A stretch of DNA of 64,000 nucleotides from Frateuria flava (GCF_017837635.1 NZ_JAGJRS010000009.1:38846-102845); one strand, 5' to 3'; positions 17,263 to 26,263 are shown, counted from the first letter of the stretch. Numbers and translations are program-made. The notes: generated by a model from the letters alone, not told the origin.

Positions 17263-17295
17263 TCGCCTCGGCGTATCAGCCAGGGGGCGGGTGTT

Positions 17296-17859
17296 TCAGT
17301 CTTCGACGTCCTCGCCCTCGTCGCCCGCTGCTTCCTGCTGCAGTTCCTTGAGCAACTGGAAGATCTCCCGGTAGGCACGCGGCGGCTTGTTCGCCGCGCG
17401 TTCGCTGCGCGCCTGGCGAATGAGCGAGCGCAGGTGCTGGCGGTCGACCGAGGGGTGTTCGGCGATCAGTGGGGCGGCAGCCTCGTCGTCGTCGACCAGG
17501 CGATCGCGCAGCGCCTCCAGGCGATGCATGGCCGCGGTTTCCTGGCGCTGGCGTTCGCGGTTCTCGCCCAGTTCCGCGCGCACGCTGTCGAACACCGCGT
17601 CTTCATGGCGGCGCATCTTCTTGGCCAGGAACGCGAGCTGCCGCTTGCGCGCGATGTGCGAACTGATCCGGCGCACGTTGGCGATTTCGTCGCGCACGTC
17701 CTCGGGCAGGTCGAGCTTGGCCAGGCGGCTGGGCGGAAGCTCGACGAGCTGGTTGGCGAGCGCCAGCACGGCGAGCGCCTCGCGACGCTGCTGGGTACGG
17801 CTGGGACCGTAGTCCTGCTCGTCGAGTTCGGTCTGGTTGCGGCTGCGGCTGGGACTCAC
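17296..17859 (-). CDS. darP: Ribosome biogenesis factor DarP (YjgA/DUF615)
   Basis: A 187-residue, highly charged helical protein of the DUF615 family. It shows the typical blocks SRTQQRREALAVLALANQLV (residues about 19-38), ISSHIARKRQLAFLAKKMR and HPSVDRQHLRSLIRQARSE. In E. coli this protein binds the late 50S precursor near the peptidyl-transferase centre and helps its maturation. The gene overlaps the upstream DUF1653 gene by 4 nt (ATGA), so the two are coupled. The acidic C-terminus (GDEGEDVED) is common in the family. The length fits the family. Confidence 0.92.
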   Translation of the reverse strand: MSPSRSRNQTELDEQDYGPSRTQQRREALAVLALANQLVELPPSRLAKLDLPEDVRDEIANVRRISSHIARKRQLAFLAKKMRRHEDAVFDSVRAELGENRERQRQETAAMHRLEALRDRLVDDDEAAAPLIAEHPSVDRQHLRSLIRQARSERAANKPPRAYREIFQLLKELQQEAAGDEGEDVED

Positions 17860-18095
17860 GGGCTTTCCATCGGATCGGGTGGGCTGGGCGTTTCCAGCGC
17901 GAAGCGGGGCACGGGCTCGCCGTCGACCGTGACGGTTTCGACGAACATCGCCATCGGGCGTACCCAGAGGCCGTGTTCGCCGTACAGCGCGCGGTACACG
18001 ACCAGTTCCTCCAGCGTTTCGCTGTGGCGGGCGATGCCGAGCACCCGGTAGCGCTGGCCCTTGTAGTGTCGGTAGATGCCGGCGACCGGTGGCAT
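17856..18095 (-). CDS. DUF1653 domain protein
   Basis: A 79-residue protein matching DUF1653: GIYRHYKGQRYRVLG at residues 6-20, then HSETLEELVVYRALYG and the WVRPMAMFVETV block. The ATG at 18095 is preceded by AAGGAG, which decides against an upstream in-frame ATG. The function of the domain is unknown. Its stop overlaps the darP start, so it may be coupled to ribosome assembly. The gene is divergent from pmbA, with 91 nt between the two starts. Confidence 0.88.
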   Translation of the reverse strand: MPPVAGIYRHYKGQRYRVLGIARHSETLEELVVYRALYGEHGLWVRPMAMFVETVTVDGEPVPRFALETPSPPDPMESP

Positions 18096-18186
18096 GCGCG
18101 CTCCTTTTGATCGGTCAGGGGCGACCCCATGTCCGGAAGTCGTGCGGTGATTCGCCGCCCATTCTACCTGCCTGAAGGAACGCCCC

Positions 18187-19539
18187 GTGAGTGCAGCCGT
18201 CCTGTCCGCCGACACCAGCCATCAGGAACTCGACCGCCTGGCCGAGCTCGCCGAGGATGTCATCCGCCGCGCACGCACCGCCGGCGCCAGCGCGGCCGAA
18301 GTGGCGGCAAGCATCGACAGCGGCCTGAACGTGAACGTGCGCCTGGGCGAGGTGGAGACGGTCGAGCATACGCGCGACCGCGGCTTCGGGCTGACCGTGT
18401 ACTTCGGCCAGCGCAAGGGCACCGCCAGCACCGCCGACCTCCATCCCGCCTCGATCCAGGCCACCATCGACCAGGCCTGCGCGATCGCGCGCTTCACCGA
18501 GGCCGACCCCGCCGCGGGGCTGGCCGACCCGGCGCGCATGGCGACCCGCTTTCCCGATCTCGATCTTTGGCACCCGTGGCAGGTCGATACGGCCGAGGCG
18601 ATCGCGCTGGGCCAGCAGATCGAGGCGGCCGGGCGCGCGCACGCGGGCATCACCAATTCCGACGGCGCCGCCGTGCAGGCGGGCCAGACCCTTTCGGTGT
18701 ATGCCAACTCGCACGGCTTCGTCGGGCGCGAGCGCGCCACGCGCCATGCGCTTTCGCTGTCGCTGATCGCCGGCGAGGGCGACGGCATGCAGCGCGATTA
18801 CTGGTACGACTCGGTGCGCGACGCCGACGACTTCATGAGCGCGCAGGCGCTCGGCGACAAGGCGGCGCAGCGCACGCTGGCGCGGCTGAACTCGCGCAGC
18901 CTGGGCACGCGCCAGTGCCCGGTGCTGTTCGTGCCCGAGCTCGCGCGCGGGCTGATCGGGCACCTGGTCAGCGCGGTGAGCGGCGGTGCGCTCTACCGGC
19001 GTGCCAGCTTCCTGCTCGACCACGCTGGCAAGCGCGTGATGCCCGAGTGGATGAACATCGTCGAGCGCCCGTTCCTGCCGCGCGGCATGGGCTCGGGTGC
19101 ATTCGACGCCGAGGGCGTGGCCACCACCGACAGCGCGCTGGTGGAGAACGGCGTGCTGGCGCGCTACATCCTGGGCAGCTATTCGGCGCGCAAGCTCGGG
19201 CTTGAATCGACCGGCAACGCGGGCGGCATCCACAATCTGCTGGTCGAGCCCGGCCAGGACGACTTCGACGCGCTGCTCGATCGCATGGGTACCGGGCTGG
19301 TGGTGACCGAGGTGATGGGGCAAGGCGTGAGTACGCTCACCGGCGACTATTCCCGTGGCGCCGCCGGCTTCTGGGTCGAGAACGGGCAGATCGCCTTCCC
19401 GGTCGAAGAGATCACCATCGCCGCCAACCTGCGCGACATGTTCGCCGGCATCGTGGCGATAGGTAACGACGTGGACCGCCGGGCGCAGATCCTGACCGGC
19501 TCGATCCTGCTCGACCGGATGACCGTCGGCGGCCAGTAG
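18187..19539 (+). CDS. pmbA: Metalloprotease PmbA (TldE)
   Basis: A 450-residue member of the TldD/PmbA family. PmbA (TldE) pairs with TldD to form a heterodimeric protease that matures microcin B17 and degrades the antitoxin CcdA; the zinc site lies in TldD, not in this subunit. Family blocks seen are FGLTVYFGQRKGTAST, QRDYWYDSVRD, GGALYRRASFLLD and VMGQGVSTLTGDYSRGAAGF near the C-terminus. Translation most likely starts at the GTG at 18187, preceded by GAAGGAA. No tldD is present in this window. Confidence 0.93.
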   Translation: MSAAVLSADTSHQELDRLAELAEDVIRRARTAGASAAEVAASIDSGLNVNVRLGEVETVEHTRDRGFGLTVYFGQRKGTASTADLHPASIQATIDQACAIARFTEADPAAGLADPARMATRFPDLDLWHPWQVDTAEAIALGQQIEAAGRAHAGITNSDGAAVQAGQTLSVYANSHGFVGRERATRHALSLSLIAGEGDGMQRDYWYDSVRDADDFMSAQALGDKAAQRTLARLNSRSLGTRQCPVLFVPELARGLIGHLVSAVSGGALYRRASFLLDHAGKRVMPEWMNIVERPFLPRGMGSGAFDAEGVATTDSALVENGVLARYILGSYSARKLGLESTGNAGGIHNLLVEPGQDDFDALLDRMGTGLVVTEVMGQGVSTLTGDYSRGAAGFWVENGQIAFPVEEITIAANLRDMFAGIVAIGNDVDRRAQILTGSILLDRMTVGGQ

Positions 19540-19550
19540 CCTTTGGCCTA

Positions 19551-19578
19551 TGGCTTCGCCGCGCGGCTTTGCTAGCAT
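19551..19578 (+). promoter_or_regulatory. Weak sigma-70-like promoter before the DUF4870 gene
   Basis: TGGCTT, a 16-bp spacer and TAGCAT lie 50 nt upstream of the ATG. The -10 box is a fair match and the -35 box poor; offered only because the gap after pmbA needs a start point for the next gene. Confidence 0.3.
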
Positions 19579-19627
19579 CGCGGCACCGGCGACAGGCCGG
19601 CGTCATCGAAGGAAAGAGGAGCCTGGC

Positions 19628-20089
19628 ATGAGCGTTCCACCCGATTCCGTCGTCCCGCCCCCGCCGCCTCCGGGCGAGCCGGTCCCGCCGCCGGAGCCGT
19701 TCGATTCGGCCGGCATGCCAAGTCACGAAGAGCGCCAGTGGGCGCTGTTCGCGCACCTTTCCGCGTTGGTCGGCGGATTGCTCACCGGCGCGTTTGCCGG
19801 CCTCGGCTGCTTTATCGGGCCGCTGGTCATCTGGCTGATCAAGAAGGACACGATGCCCTTTGTCGACGATCAGGCCAAGGAGGCGTTGAACTTCAACATC
19901 ACGCTGGCCATCGTCGGCGTGGCGCTGTTGCTGCTGACCTTGATCACTTTCGGCTTCGGCGCCTTGCTGACGGTGCCGATCGGCATCCTGATCGGTATCG
20001 CGTGGCTGGTGTTCACGATCATTGCCGCGATCAAGGCGAACGAGGGCGAGCGGTACCGTTACCCGTTCACGCTGCGGTTGATTAAGTAA
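19628..20089 (+). CDS. DUF4870 domain membrane protein (Tic20-like)
   Basis: A 153-residue protein with a proline-rich N-terminus (PPPPPPGEPVPPPEP), then the DUF4870 core: EERQWALFAHLSAL, a glycine-rich membrane hairpin (about residues 49-75), FVDDQAKEALNFNIT and two further membrane segments to about residue 140. Proteins of this family are small inner-membrane proteins of unknown function. The ATG at 19628 follows GGAGCC. A strong terminator follows the gene, so it is probably a single-gene unit. Confidence 0.88.
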   Translation: MSVPPDSVVPPPPPPGEPVPPPEPFDSAGMPSHEERQWALFAHLSALVGGLLTGAFAGLGCFIGPLVIWLIKKDTMPFVDDQAKEALNFNITLAIVGVALLLLTLITFGFGALLTVPIGILIGIAWLVFTIIAAIKANEGERYRYPFTLRLIK

Positions 20090-20110
20090 GGACGCGGTCG
20101 AAGCATGACG

Positions 20111-20140
20111 AAGGCGGGCTCGGTCCCGCCTTTGTTTTTG
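20111..20140 (+). terminator. Rho-independent terminator after the DUF4870 gene
   Basis: Stem AAGGCGGG / CCCGCCTT with a short loop, followed by TGTTTTTG. It lies 22 nt after the stop codon, the normal position for an intrinsic terminator. Confidence 0.85.
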
Positions 20141-20150
20141 TCGAGTGAGT

Positions 20151-20204
20151 GATGGGCTGAAGCCCATCCACGGAAGCCCCGCGTAAGGTGGGCTTGAGCC
20201 CACC
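20151..20204. repeat. Two short perfect hairpins between convergent genes
   Basis: GATGGGCTGAAGCCCATC (20151-20168) and GGTGGGCTTGAGCCCACC (20187-20204) are near-identical palindromes built on GGGCTnnAGCCC. They sit between the convergent DUF4870 and ispA genes. The second, right at the ispA stop, could protect or end the ispA transcript. Confidence 0.6.
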
Positions 20205-20213
20205 ATGTGCCGT

Positions 20214-21149
20214 TCAGTGGGCGCGATGGGCGGCGTAGTGCGCCAGCTCTTCGAGCAGCACGCCGCGCTCGCCGAACGGCGCGATCGCCTGCAACGCGGT
20301 GGCGGTCAATTCCGCAAGCCGCGCACGCGAGGCCGCCAGGCCGATGATCGAGGGGAAGGTCGGTTTGTCGGCGGCGGCATCCTTGCCGGCAGTCTTGCCG
20401 ATCACGGCCGATTCGCCCTCCACGTCGAGGATGTCGTCGCGCACCTGGAAGGCCAGTCCCACCGCGGCGGCGTAACGGTCCAGCGTATCGAGCGCTGCGA
20501 GGTCTGCACCGGCGCTGAGTGCGCCCAAGCGCACGGCAGTGCGGATCAGCGCGCCCGTCTTGCAGGCGTGCATGTGTTCGAGCTCCGCCAGGGTGAGCTT
20601 GCGGCCCACGGCCGTCAGGTCCAGCGCCTGGCCGCCGGCCATGCCTTCGGCGCCGCAGGCGCGACCGAGCACGCGCAGCATCTGAAGTGTGCGAGAGGCA
20701 TCGGTGCCGGTGTGCGGATCGTGGGCGAGAATCTCGAACGCGAGCGCCTGCAGAGCGTCGCCGGCGAGGATCGCCATCGCTTCGCCGTAGACGATGTGGC
20801 AGGTCGGCCGCCCCCGGCGCAATGCGTCGTCGTCCATGGCCGGCAGGTCGTCGTGCACCAGCGAGTAGGCGTGGATCAGTTCGACCGCGCAGGCGGGCGC
20901 GTCCAGTTCACTGCCGTCCATCCCCAACGCATGGCCGGCGGCGTAGACCAGCAGAGGCCGCAGCCGCTTGCCGCCGCCCAGCACGGCGTAGCGCATGGCA
21001 CGGTGCAGCTCCAGCGGCGGCTGCTGTTCGGACGGCAGCACGCGCGCCAATGCGGCGTCGGCGCGCGCGGTCAGCGCGAGCAGCCGGGGGCCGAGTTGGG
21101 GCGGCGCGTCAGGATTCGGATTCGAAGGGTTCGGCGTCGTCGGGCGCAT
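20214..21149 (-). CDS. ispA: Farnesyl/geranyl diphosphate synthase
   Basis: A 311-residue all-helical prenyltransferase that condenses IPP with DMAPP and GPP. The first aspartate-rich motif is [16 protein letters not shown] and the second is [12 protein letters not shown]; the IPP-binding GGGKRLRP block also stands out. A long Pro-rich start (about 18 residues) precedes the fold and may not all be translated. The start overlaps the end of xseB by 41 nt, the usual xseB-ispA arrangement. In many relatives dxs follows; here the next gene is an unrelated convergent one. Confidence 0.94.
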   Translation of the reverse strand: MRPTTPNPSNPNPDAPPQLGPRLLALTARADAALARVLPSEQQPPLELHRAMRYAVLGGGKRLRPLLVYAAGHALGMDGSELDAPACAVELIHAYSLVHDDLPAMDDDALRRGRPTCHIVYGEAMAILAGDALQALAFEILAHDPHTGTDASRTLQMLRVLGRACGAEGMAGGQALDLTAVGRKLTLAELEHMHACKTGALIRTAVRLGALSAGADLAALDTLDRYAAAVGLAFQVRDDILDVEGESAVIGKTAGKDAAADKPTFPSIIGLAASRARLAELTATALQAIAPFGERGVLLEELAHYAAHRAH

Positions 21150-21366
21150 CGGGATCGAGCAGCAGGCGCACGCGCAGCTCGGCCTTGTCCAGGGCCTGCT
21201 GGCAGTGACGGTAGAGGCCGATGCCGCGCTCGAAGGAGGCCAGCGATTCGTCCAGGCTCAGCTCGCCGCCCTCCATGCGCGCCACCAGTTGTTCGAGCTC
21301 GTCCAGCGAGTGCTCGAAGTCGGCGACGGACGGGGTTTCCGCGGGGGCGGGGGCGGGTTTGGCCAT
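21109..21366 (-). CDS. xseB: Exodeoxyribonuclease VII small subunit
   Basis: An 85-residue protein with the XseB helical core: [20 protein letters not shown] followed by [20 protein letters not shown]. It binds XseA in large numbers to form the single-strand-specific exonuclease VII. The ATG at 21366 is chosen; a TTG three codons upstream is a weaker alternative. The last 41 nt overlap ispA. The N-terminus is Ala/Pro-rich and the C-terminus acidic, as is common for the family. xseA is not in the window. Confidence 0.9.
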   Translation of the reverse strand: MAKPAPAPAETPSVADFEHSLDELEQLVARMEGGELSLDESLASFERGIGLYRHCQQALDKAELRVRLLLDPDAPDDAEPFESES

Positions 21367-21547
21367 GGGCGGCAACGCTAGCGCAGCAGGGGGTTGGAAT
21401 CAATGTTTTCGCGGCCTGGCGAGGCCGTTCGACGTCGGCGCTTTGCGCCTGCATGCGGGGAAGGGCTGGCCGGTGAGGGTTCGGGCGGAGCGAAGTGTGG
21501 GCGCTCGCGGCTCGCCCTTTCCGGGAAGGAAGGGGGCAGGTTCTGGC

Positions 21548-22852
21548 TCAGCCAGCCGGTATCCAGTGCGGCTGTGCGCGCACGGCATCGAACAAGGCGG
21601 CGCCGTGTGCCGTTTGCCACAGGTCGGCGACCCCCACCAGTTCGTCTTCCACGTAAAGCAGCGGGCAGGCTTCGCGGCGCCAGGGCGGCAGCGCCACCTG
21701 CTGGAACAGGTCGCGCAGTTCGCGCGTATGCCGGTCGCCGGCGGGCTTGATGCGTTCGCCGCCCCGGCGCAGGCGCACGGTGAGCGGCGCGTCCAGGCGG
21801 GTGGCCGGCGTGAGTGCTAACTGGCCACCGTCGGGCAAGGTCAGCGCCGCGCCGTGCCAGGTCGCCTCCCAGTCCCGATCGACCGGTGTCCGCGGCGCCA
21901 GCGCCCACAGCCGGCCTTTCCAGATGTGCAGCTCGGCCCCCGGCCAGCGCACGCAGGGCTGCTGGCCCGCTCGGGCATGGCATTGGCGCTCGATCTGCCG
22001 CCGCTGGGCGGCCGTAGGTGCAGGCAGGCCTTTGGCGTGCAGCCAGTGGTCGAGCAGGGGCTCGCGCAGGGCGGGTTCGAGGGTGAGCCAGGCCTGCGCA
22101 TCGAGGCTGTCGCTGGCGGGGTCGTGCACGGCGCCAAAGGCGTTGAGCCAATCCGCGCGCAAGGCTTCGTCGGCGGCGCGGCAGAGTGCTGCACTGTGCA
22201 GGATCGAATCGACCGCGTGGGGCCAATGCCGGCGAAGCCGCGGCAGAATCTCGTGGCGCAGGTGGTTGCGCGCAAGGGTGGTGTCGCGATTGGACGGATC
22301 GTCGACGCAGGGCAGTTCGTGGTCTTCAACGTAGGCGCGCAGCACTTCGCGCGGCAGCTCCAGCAGCGGGCGCCAGAGCCTGCCGTGGCCGAGCGGGCGC
22401 ATCGCGCGCATGCCGCCGAGCCCTTGCGGGCCGGCCCCGCGTAGCAGTTTGAGCAGTACCGTTTCCGCCTGGTCGTCGCGATGGTGGCCGAGCAGCAACC
22501 ATTCGCCGGGATGCAACGCGGTGGCGAACGCCGCGTAGCGCGCGTGCCGCGCGGCGGCTTCCAGGCCTTCGCCGCCGTCACGCGCGACCTCGACCCGGCG
22601 CACCTCGCAGTCGATATCAAGCGAAGCACAAAAAGCGGCGGCCTCGGCGGCCCAGGCGCCGCTTTCAGGATGCAGCCGATGGTCCACGTGCAGCGCGCGC
22701 AAGCCGCGCGCGCGCGCCGGCGGCAGTGCGGCCAGCGCATGCAGCAGGGCCGTCGAATCGGGTCCGCCGCTGAAAGCCACGCACAGCGGGCCGTCCGGGT
22801 GGCCGTCGAGGGCCTGGCGCAGCGTCTGGGGCAGCGTGCGTGGGCTACTCAC
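21548..22852 (-). CDS. tilS: tRNA(Ile)-lysidine synthase TilS
   Basis: A 434-residue enzyme that converts C34 of tRNA-Ile(CAU) to lysidine using ATP and lysine. It has the PP-loop SGGPDS at residues 28-33, a central helical linker with the RNHLRHEILPRL motif, and a C-terminal TilS substrate-binding domain (about 355-430, with GERIKPAGDRHTRELRDLFQ). The likely start is the GTG at 22852, which overlaps the stop of the upstream NYN gene by 8 nt; the frame is open further upstream, but only antisense-like sequence lies there. The length fits the family. Confidence 0.93.
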   Translation of the reverse strand: MSSPRTLPQTLRQALDGHPDGPLCVAFSGGPDSTALLHALAALPPARARGLRALHVDHRLHPESGAWAAEAAAFCASLDIDCEVRRVEVARDGGEGLEAAARHARYAAFATALHPGEWLLLGHHRDDQAETVLLKLLRGAGPQGLGGMRAMRPLGHGRLWRPLLELPREVLRAYVEDHELPCVDDPSNRDTTLARNHLRHEILPRLRRHWPHAVDSILHSAALCRAADEALRADWLNAFGAVHDPASDSLDAQAWLTLEPALREPLLDHWLHAKGLPAPTAAQRRQIERQCHARAGQQPCVRWPGAELHIWKGRLWALAPRTPVDRDWEATWHGAALTLPDGGQLALTPATRLDAPLTVRLRRGGERIKPAGDRHTRELRDLFQQVALPPWRREACPLLYVEDELVGVADLWQTAHGAALFDAVRAQPHWIPAG

Positions 22853-23600
22853 GGGCAGCCGGTTTCTTCTTGTTGTTGCGCACGTAGATGTGCTTGCCGT
22901 TGCCGTGCTGGCGGTCCTCGGTCTCGAACAGTCCGATCGCGGCGATGAGGCCACTCAACTTGCCATAGCCCCAATTGCGCGAGTCGAACTCCGGCGCGCG
23001 CTTGCTGACCATGCTGCCGACCGCGCCCAGGCCGGCCCAGCCGGTGTCGTCGGCGGCATCCTCGATCGCGTTGCGCAGGAGGTTGACCAGTCGGGTGTCC
23101 TTGCGCAGCTCCTGGGTCTTCATGCGGGGCGCGAGCTCCGCCGGTTTTTCGTTGTCGCTGTCCGGTTTGCCGAGCACGTCGGTATAGATGAATCGGTCGC
23201 AGGCGGCGACGAACGGCGCGGGCGTCTTGCGCTCACCGAAGCCGTACACGGTCAGGCCCGATTCGCGGATGCGCGCGGCCAGGCGGGTGAAGTCGCTGTC
23301 GCTGGAAACGATGCAAAAGCCGTCGAAGCGACCGGTGTAAAGCAGGTCCATCGCGTCGATGATCATCGCCGAGTCGGTGGCGTTCTTGCCCTTGGTATAG
23401 CCGAATTGCTGGATCGGCTGGATCGACAGGTCCAGCAGCTGGTCCTTCCAGCCGCGCAGGTGGTTGTCGGTCCAGTCGCCGTAGGCGCGCTTGACGTGGG
23501 CGGTGCCGTAGCGGGCCACTTCGGCGAGCAGACCCTCGGCCAGGCCGGGTTGGGCGTTGTCGGCGTCGATCAGTACGGCGAGTTTGGCGTGGTCGGCCAT
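22845..23600 (-). CDS. NYN domain (LabA/PIN-like) protein with C-terminal LOTUS domain
   Basis: A 251-residue protein. The NYN nuclease-like domain occupies about residues 5-150 with the acidic positions expected of PIN-fold RNases: VLIDADNAQ, KNATDSAMIIDAMD and IVSSDSDFTRLA. A C-terminal OST-HTH/LOTUS domain (about 170-245) includes the YGKLSGLIAAIGLFE block. LOTUS modules bind RNA, so an RNA-directed nuclease or binding role is likely but not shown for this protein. It overlaps tilS by 8 nt, suggesting coupled expression with a tRNA-modifying enzyme. Confidence 0.9.
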   Translation of the reverse strand: MADHAKLAVLIDADNAQPGLAEGLLAEVARYGTAHVKRAYGDWTDNHLRGWKDQLLDLSIQPIQQFGYTKGKNATDSAMIIDAMDLLYTGRFDGFCIVSSDSDFTRLAARIRESGLTVYGFGERKTPAPFVAACDRFIYTDVLGKPDSDNEKPAELAPRMKTQELRKDTRLVNLLRNAIEDAADDTGWAGLGAVGSMVSKRAPEFDSRNWGYGKLSGLIAAIGLFETEDRQHGNGKHIYVRNNKKKPAARE

Positions 23601-23627
23601 GGCGGCTCCCGATAGTGGCCTTCGATC

Positions 23628-24854
23628 CTACTGCTGCGGCATGGTCATCGCGCCGGCGTCGCGCAACGCTTGCTTCAGCCGTGCGATGCCAAGCCAGCCG
23701 GAAAACCGCGCAATCTCACGCCCGTGCCGGAATACGTAATAGGTCGGCATGCCCCAGTCCGGCAGCATGGACCACTCGGCCTGGTTCCAGGCAACGTGCA
23801 TGGGTAGGTCGCTGAATTCCCGGTTCCAGCCGGCGATGTCTTCGATCCTCTGGGAGGGTGCAGCCAGCCAGATCGAATGCTGTGCGAACAGGGGCCGCAA
23901 GCTTGCGTCGGCCTCGATGGCACGCGCCGCGTCCTCGCTGAAATGGCAGCCGGCGATGACGACGATCCTCAGGGGGCCGTCAAGGTGCATGGCCTGGCGG
24001 TGCATGCTGCCGGATCGAATGTCGACGCTGAGCGCCGTTGGCACGCCCGCGAAAGTGGCGTGGTCGGATTTGAACGCAGGCAGCGCCGGCACGCCCATGC
24101 CCGGGTGTTGCCGGCGCAGGGCAGCGGCCTGGTCGAACTGGCGGGCGCCGATCTGCGCCCGGTACAGGTCGATGAAATCCTCGGCCTCGGTCATGCGCCG
24201 GCGTTGCATCTCGGCCAGGTCGTCGCGCAACTGCTCGACATGCCCGGCATCGGGCGCCACATACAGGGTTTGTCGCACCGCCCGCACGAGCAGACGCAGG
24301 TCGGGGGCGCTGAGCTCGCGCAACCGGTCGGCGCGCTGGAAGCGGGCGAACAGGCGATCGTAATCGCGCTTTTCGGCGGCAAACCGCTGTGCGTCGGGGA
24401 GCGAGACATGGCTGATCGCGCTCAACCGGTCGAAACGGCGTTCGATGTCGCTTTCCGGGCAACGATCCGGGATGCAGCCGCGATGCCGGGCGTCCTCTTC
24501 GCGCTCCCGGACGCGGCGGGCCTTCTGGGTGGCCGTCAGGCCAATATCGAGACGTTCGGCCAGCTCCTGCCGCCCGAACAAGGCGAACAGATTCGCAACC
24601 TCTGGGCGGCTGAGCCAGGCCTCCGGCTCGCCCAGGTCGATGTCGGCGCCCTGCGCGCCAAACGTCAAACGCGCCAGGAAGCGGCGGCGCGCCGCCGGTG
24701 GCAGCGGAGCGAGCGGCGTGGACGCGATCGGCGTGTCGCGCAGATAGCGCTCCAGTTCGGCCCGTGAACGGATCGGCGGATTGGCCGCGTGCGAAGGCGC
24801 GGCAGCGGCGGCAGAGAGCGCCAGAGTGGCGCGGATGACGAGGGAGAATCGCAA
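23628..24854 (-). CDS. Exported protein with C-terminal thioredoxin-like domain, function unknown
   Basis: A 408-residue protein with a Sec signal peptide (residues 1-23, ending SHAAN). Residues about 30-250 are helical, charged and unlike anything I recognise, with a GCIPDRC Cys pair near 130. From about 265 a thioredoxin-like fold can be traced: strand RIVVIAG, a C-x-x-S motif (CHFS, C303), an AWNQAEWSMLP segment, then the cis-Pro loop MPTYYVFRHG. A C-x-x-S centre would suit a disulfide reductase, isomerase or a non-redox role. The gene ends 28 nt before the NYN gene start. Function not assigned. Confidence 0.75.
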   Translation of the reverse strand: MRFSLVIRATLALSAAAAAPSHAANPPIRSRAELERYLRDTPIASTPLAPLPPAARRRFLARLTFGAQGADIDLGEPEAWLSRPEVANLFALFGRQELAERLDIGLTATQKARRVREREEDARHRGCIPDRCPESDIERRFDRLSAISHVSLPDAQRFAAEKRDYDRLFARFQRADRLRELSAPDLRLLVRAVRQTLYVAPDAGHVEQLRDDLAEMQRRRMTEAEDFIDLYRAQIGARQFDQAAALRRQHPGMGVPALPAFKSDHATFAGVPTALSVDIRSGSMHRQAMHLDGPLRIVVIAGCHFSEDAARAIEADASLRPLFAQHSIWLAAPSQRIEDIAGWNREFSDLPMHVAWNQAEWSMLPDWGMPTYYVFRHGREIARFSGWLGIARLKQALRDAGAMTMPQQ

Positions 24855-24913
24855 GGACGTGCTTCCTGCAGGGCCTGCCCCGAAGATACCGCCACAGTCA
24901 TGGTATGGCGCGC

Positions 24914-25300
24914 CTATCGCAGAAAGTTGAGTTCGATATTCAGGCCGCAGGGGTCGGTGAGGAAGAGCTGAACCTGGTTCAGCTCGTCCACCTCGTCGAC
25001 CTCGTAGGCCAGTCCGGCCGCGTCCAGGCGGGCGCGGGTGGCGGCGAGGTCGGCGCAGGCGAAGGCGAGGTGGTTCAGGTGGCCGGTGGGCGCAGGCGAG
25101 GCGTCACCCGGAGGGGTGATGGTCAGGTGCAGCACGTCGGTGTCGCCGGCGTAGAGCCAGTGGCCGCGCGAGCCGGAGCGGAACGCCGGCCGGGGGCCTT
25201 CGCGCGGGCCGACTACGTCGATGTAAAAGTGACGCAGGCGTTCGATCATCGCCTCGGGTGCACGGAGGTTCGCATGGGCGAGTCTGCGCACGCCGGTCAT
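24914..25300 (-). CDS. VOC (glyoxalase/bleomycin-resistance fold) protein downstream of accA
   Basis: A 128-residue single-domain VOC protein: two beta-alpha-beta-beta-beta modules, with LAHANLRAPEAMIERLRHFY at the start and LNHLAFACADLAATRARLDA at the second module, ending DPCGLNIELNFL. Likely metal ligands are H10 (first strand), the second-module His (HLAFAC) and the C-terminal Glu (NIELNF). The substrate is unknown. The start is the ATG at 25300 or the adjacent GTG at 25303; it begins only 6 nt after accA, so it is probably in the accA transcript. E. coli also has a VOC gene (yaeR) between accA and tilS. Confidence 0.85.
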   Translation of the reverse strand: MTGVRRLAHANLRAPEAMIERLRHFYIDVVGPREGPRPAFRSGSRGHWLYAGDTDVLHLTITPPGDASPAPTGHLNHLAFACADLAATRARLDAAGLAYEVDEVDELNQVQLFLTDPCGLNIELNFLR

Positions 25301-25306
25301 CACGGT

Positions 25307-26263
25307 TTATTCGGCGTAGGCGCCGTAGCCGCGCAGGCGACGGTAGCGCTGTTCGAGCAGGTCCGGCGCGGCGACGGCTTCCAATTCGTCCAGCTGGTTC
25401 ATCAGCACGGCCTTGAGGCGAATAGCCATCGAGCGCGGGTTGCGATGGGCGCCGCCCAGCGGCTCACGGATGACCTTGTCGACCAGGCCGAGCTCGTGCA
25501 GGCGCGGGGCGGTCATGCCCAGCGCTTCGGCGGCGTCGCGCGCCTTGTCCTGGCTCTTCCACAGGATCGAGGCGCAGCCTTCGGGCGAAATCACCGAGTA
25601 GGTCGAATACTGCAGCATGTTCACGCGATCGCCCACGCCGATCGCCAGCGCGCCGCCGGAGCCGCCCTCGCCGATCACGGTGCAGACGATCGGCGTCTTC
25701 AGGTCGGCCATTTCCAGCAGGTTGCGGGCGATCGCCTCGCTCTGGCCGCGCTCCTCGGCACCCACGCCGGGGTAGGCGCCGGGGGTGTCGATGAAGGTCA
25801 GCAAGGGCAGCCCGAAGCGCTCGGCCATCTTCATCAGGCGCAGCGCCTTGCGGTAGCCCTCCGGGCGCGGCATGCCGAAGTTGCGGCGCACCTTGGTCTT
25901 GGTGTCGCGACCCTTCTGGTGGCCGATGATCATGACCGGCTTGCCATTGATGCGGCCCAGGCCGCCCACGATGGCGGCGTCGTCGGCGTAGGCGCGGTCG
26001 CCGGCCAGTTCCTGGAATTCTTCGCAAATCACGCCGATGTAGTCCAGCGTGTAGGGCCGCGCCGGATGGCGCGAAAGCTGGGTGACCTGCCAGGAATTGA
26101 GGTTGCGGAAGATCTCGGCGGTCTTGACCTTGAGCTTTTCGCGCAGGCGGCCAACTTCCTCGTCGATGTTGAAGGCCTGGCCGTGGCTGGCATGGCGCAG
26201 TTCTTCGATCTTCGCTTCCAGTTCGGCGAGCGGTTGTTCGAAATCGAGGAAGTTGGGGTTCAT
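25307..26263 (-). CDS. accA: Acetyl-CoA carboxylase carboxyltransferase subunit alpha
   Basis: A 318-residue subunit of the carboxyltransferase that moves carboxyl from biotin to acetyl-CoA, the first step of fatty acid synthesis. It begins with the family helix ([20 protein letters not shown]) and contains [10 protein letters not shown], the carboxybiotin-site block [15 protein letters not shown] and [13 protein letters not shown]. The ATG at 26263 fits the family start; the frame is open far upstream, but that part is intergenic repeat. The length matches E. coli (319). A 311-nt repeat-rich gap separates it from dnaE. Confidence 0.96.
   Translation of the reverse strand: MNPNFLDFEQPLAELEAKIEELRHASHGQAFNIDEEVGRLREKLKVKTAEIFRNLNSWQVTQLSRHPARPYTLDYIGVICEEFQELAGDRAYADDAAIVGGLGRINGKPVMIIGHQKGRDTKTKVRRNFGMPRPEGYRKALRLMKMAERFGLPLLTFIDTPGAYPGVGAEERGQSEAIARNLLEMADLKTPIVCTVIGEGGSGGALAIGVGDRVNMLQYSTYSVISPEGCASILWKSQDKARDAAEALGMTAPRLHELGLVDKVIREPLGGAHRNPRSMAIRLKAVLMNQLDELEAVAAPDLLEQRYRRLRGYGAYAE

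Larger units (their letters stand above)
16578..17295. other. Long non-coding, repeat-filled intergenic region
   Basis: No credible gene in 718 bp. In order it holds a short AGAGCGCAGAGC-type repeat (about 16600-16670), a conserved dispersed element (16691-16880), a 19-bp minisatellite (16921-17108), a spacer, and a family B palindrome (17218-17262). Frames that stay open here read through repeat units in several phases and on both strands, which marks them as spurious. Confidence 0.8.

Noticed and set aside
16504..17378. Several small open frames across the repeat region on both strands (for example Leu/Ala/Ser-rich repeats)
   Set aside because: They read through a 19-bp tandem array and a dispersed element in several phases; none has a ribosome site or a stable repeat peptide.
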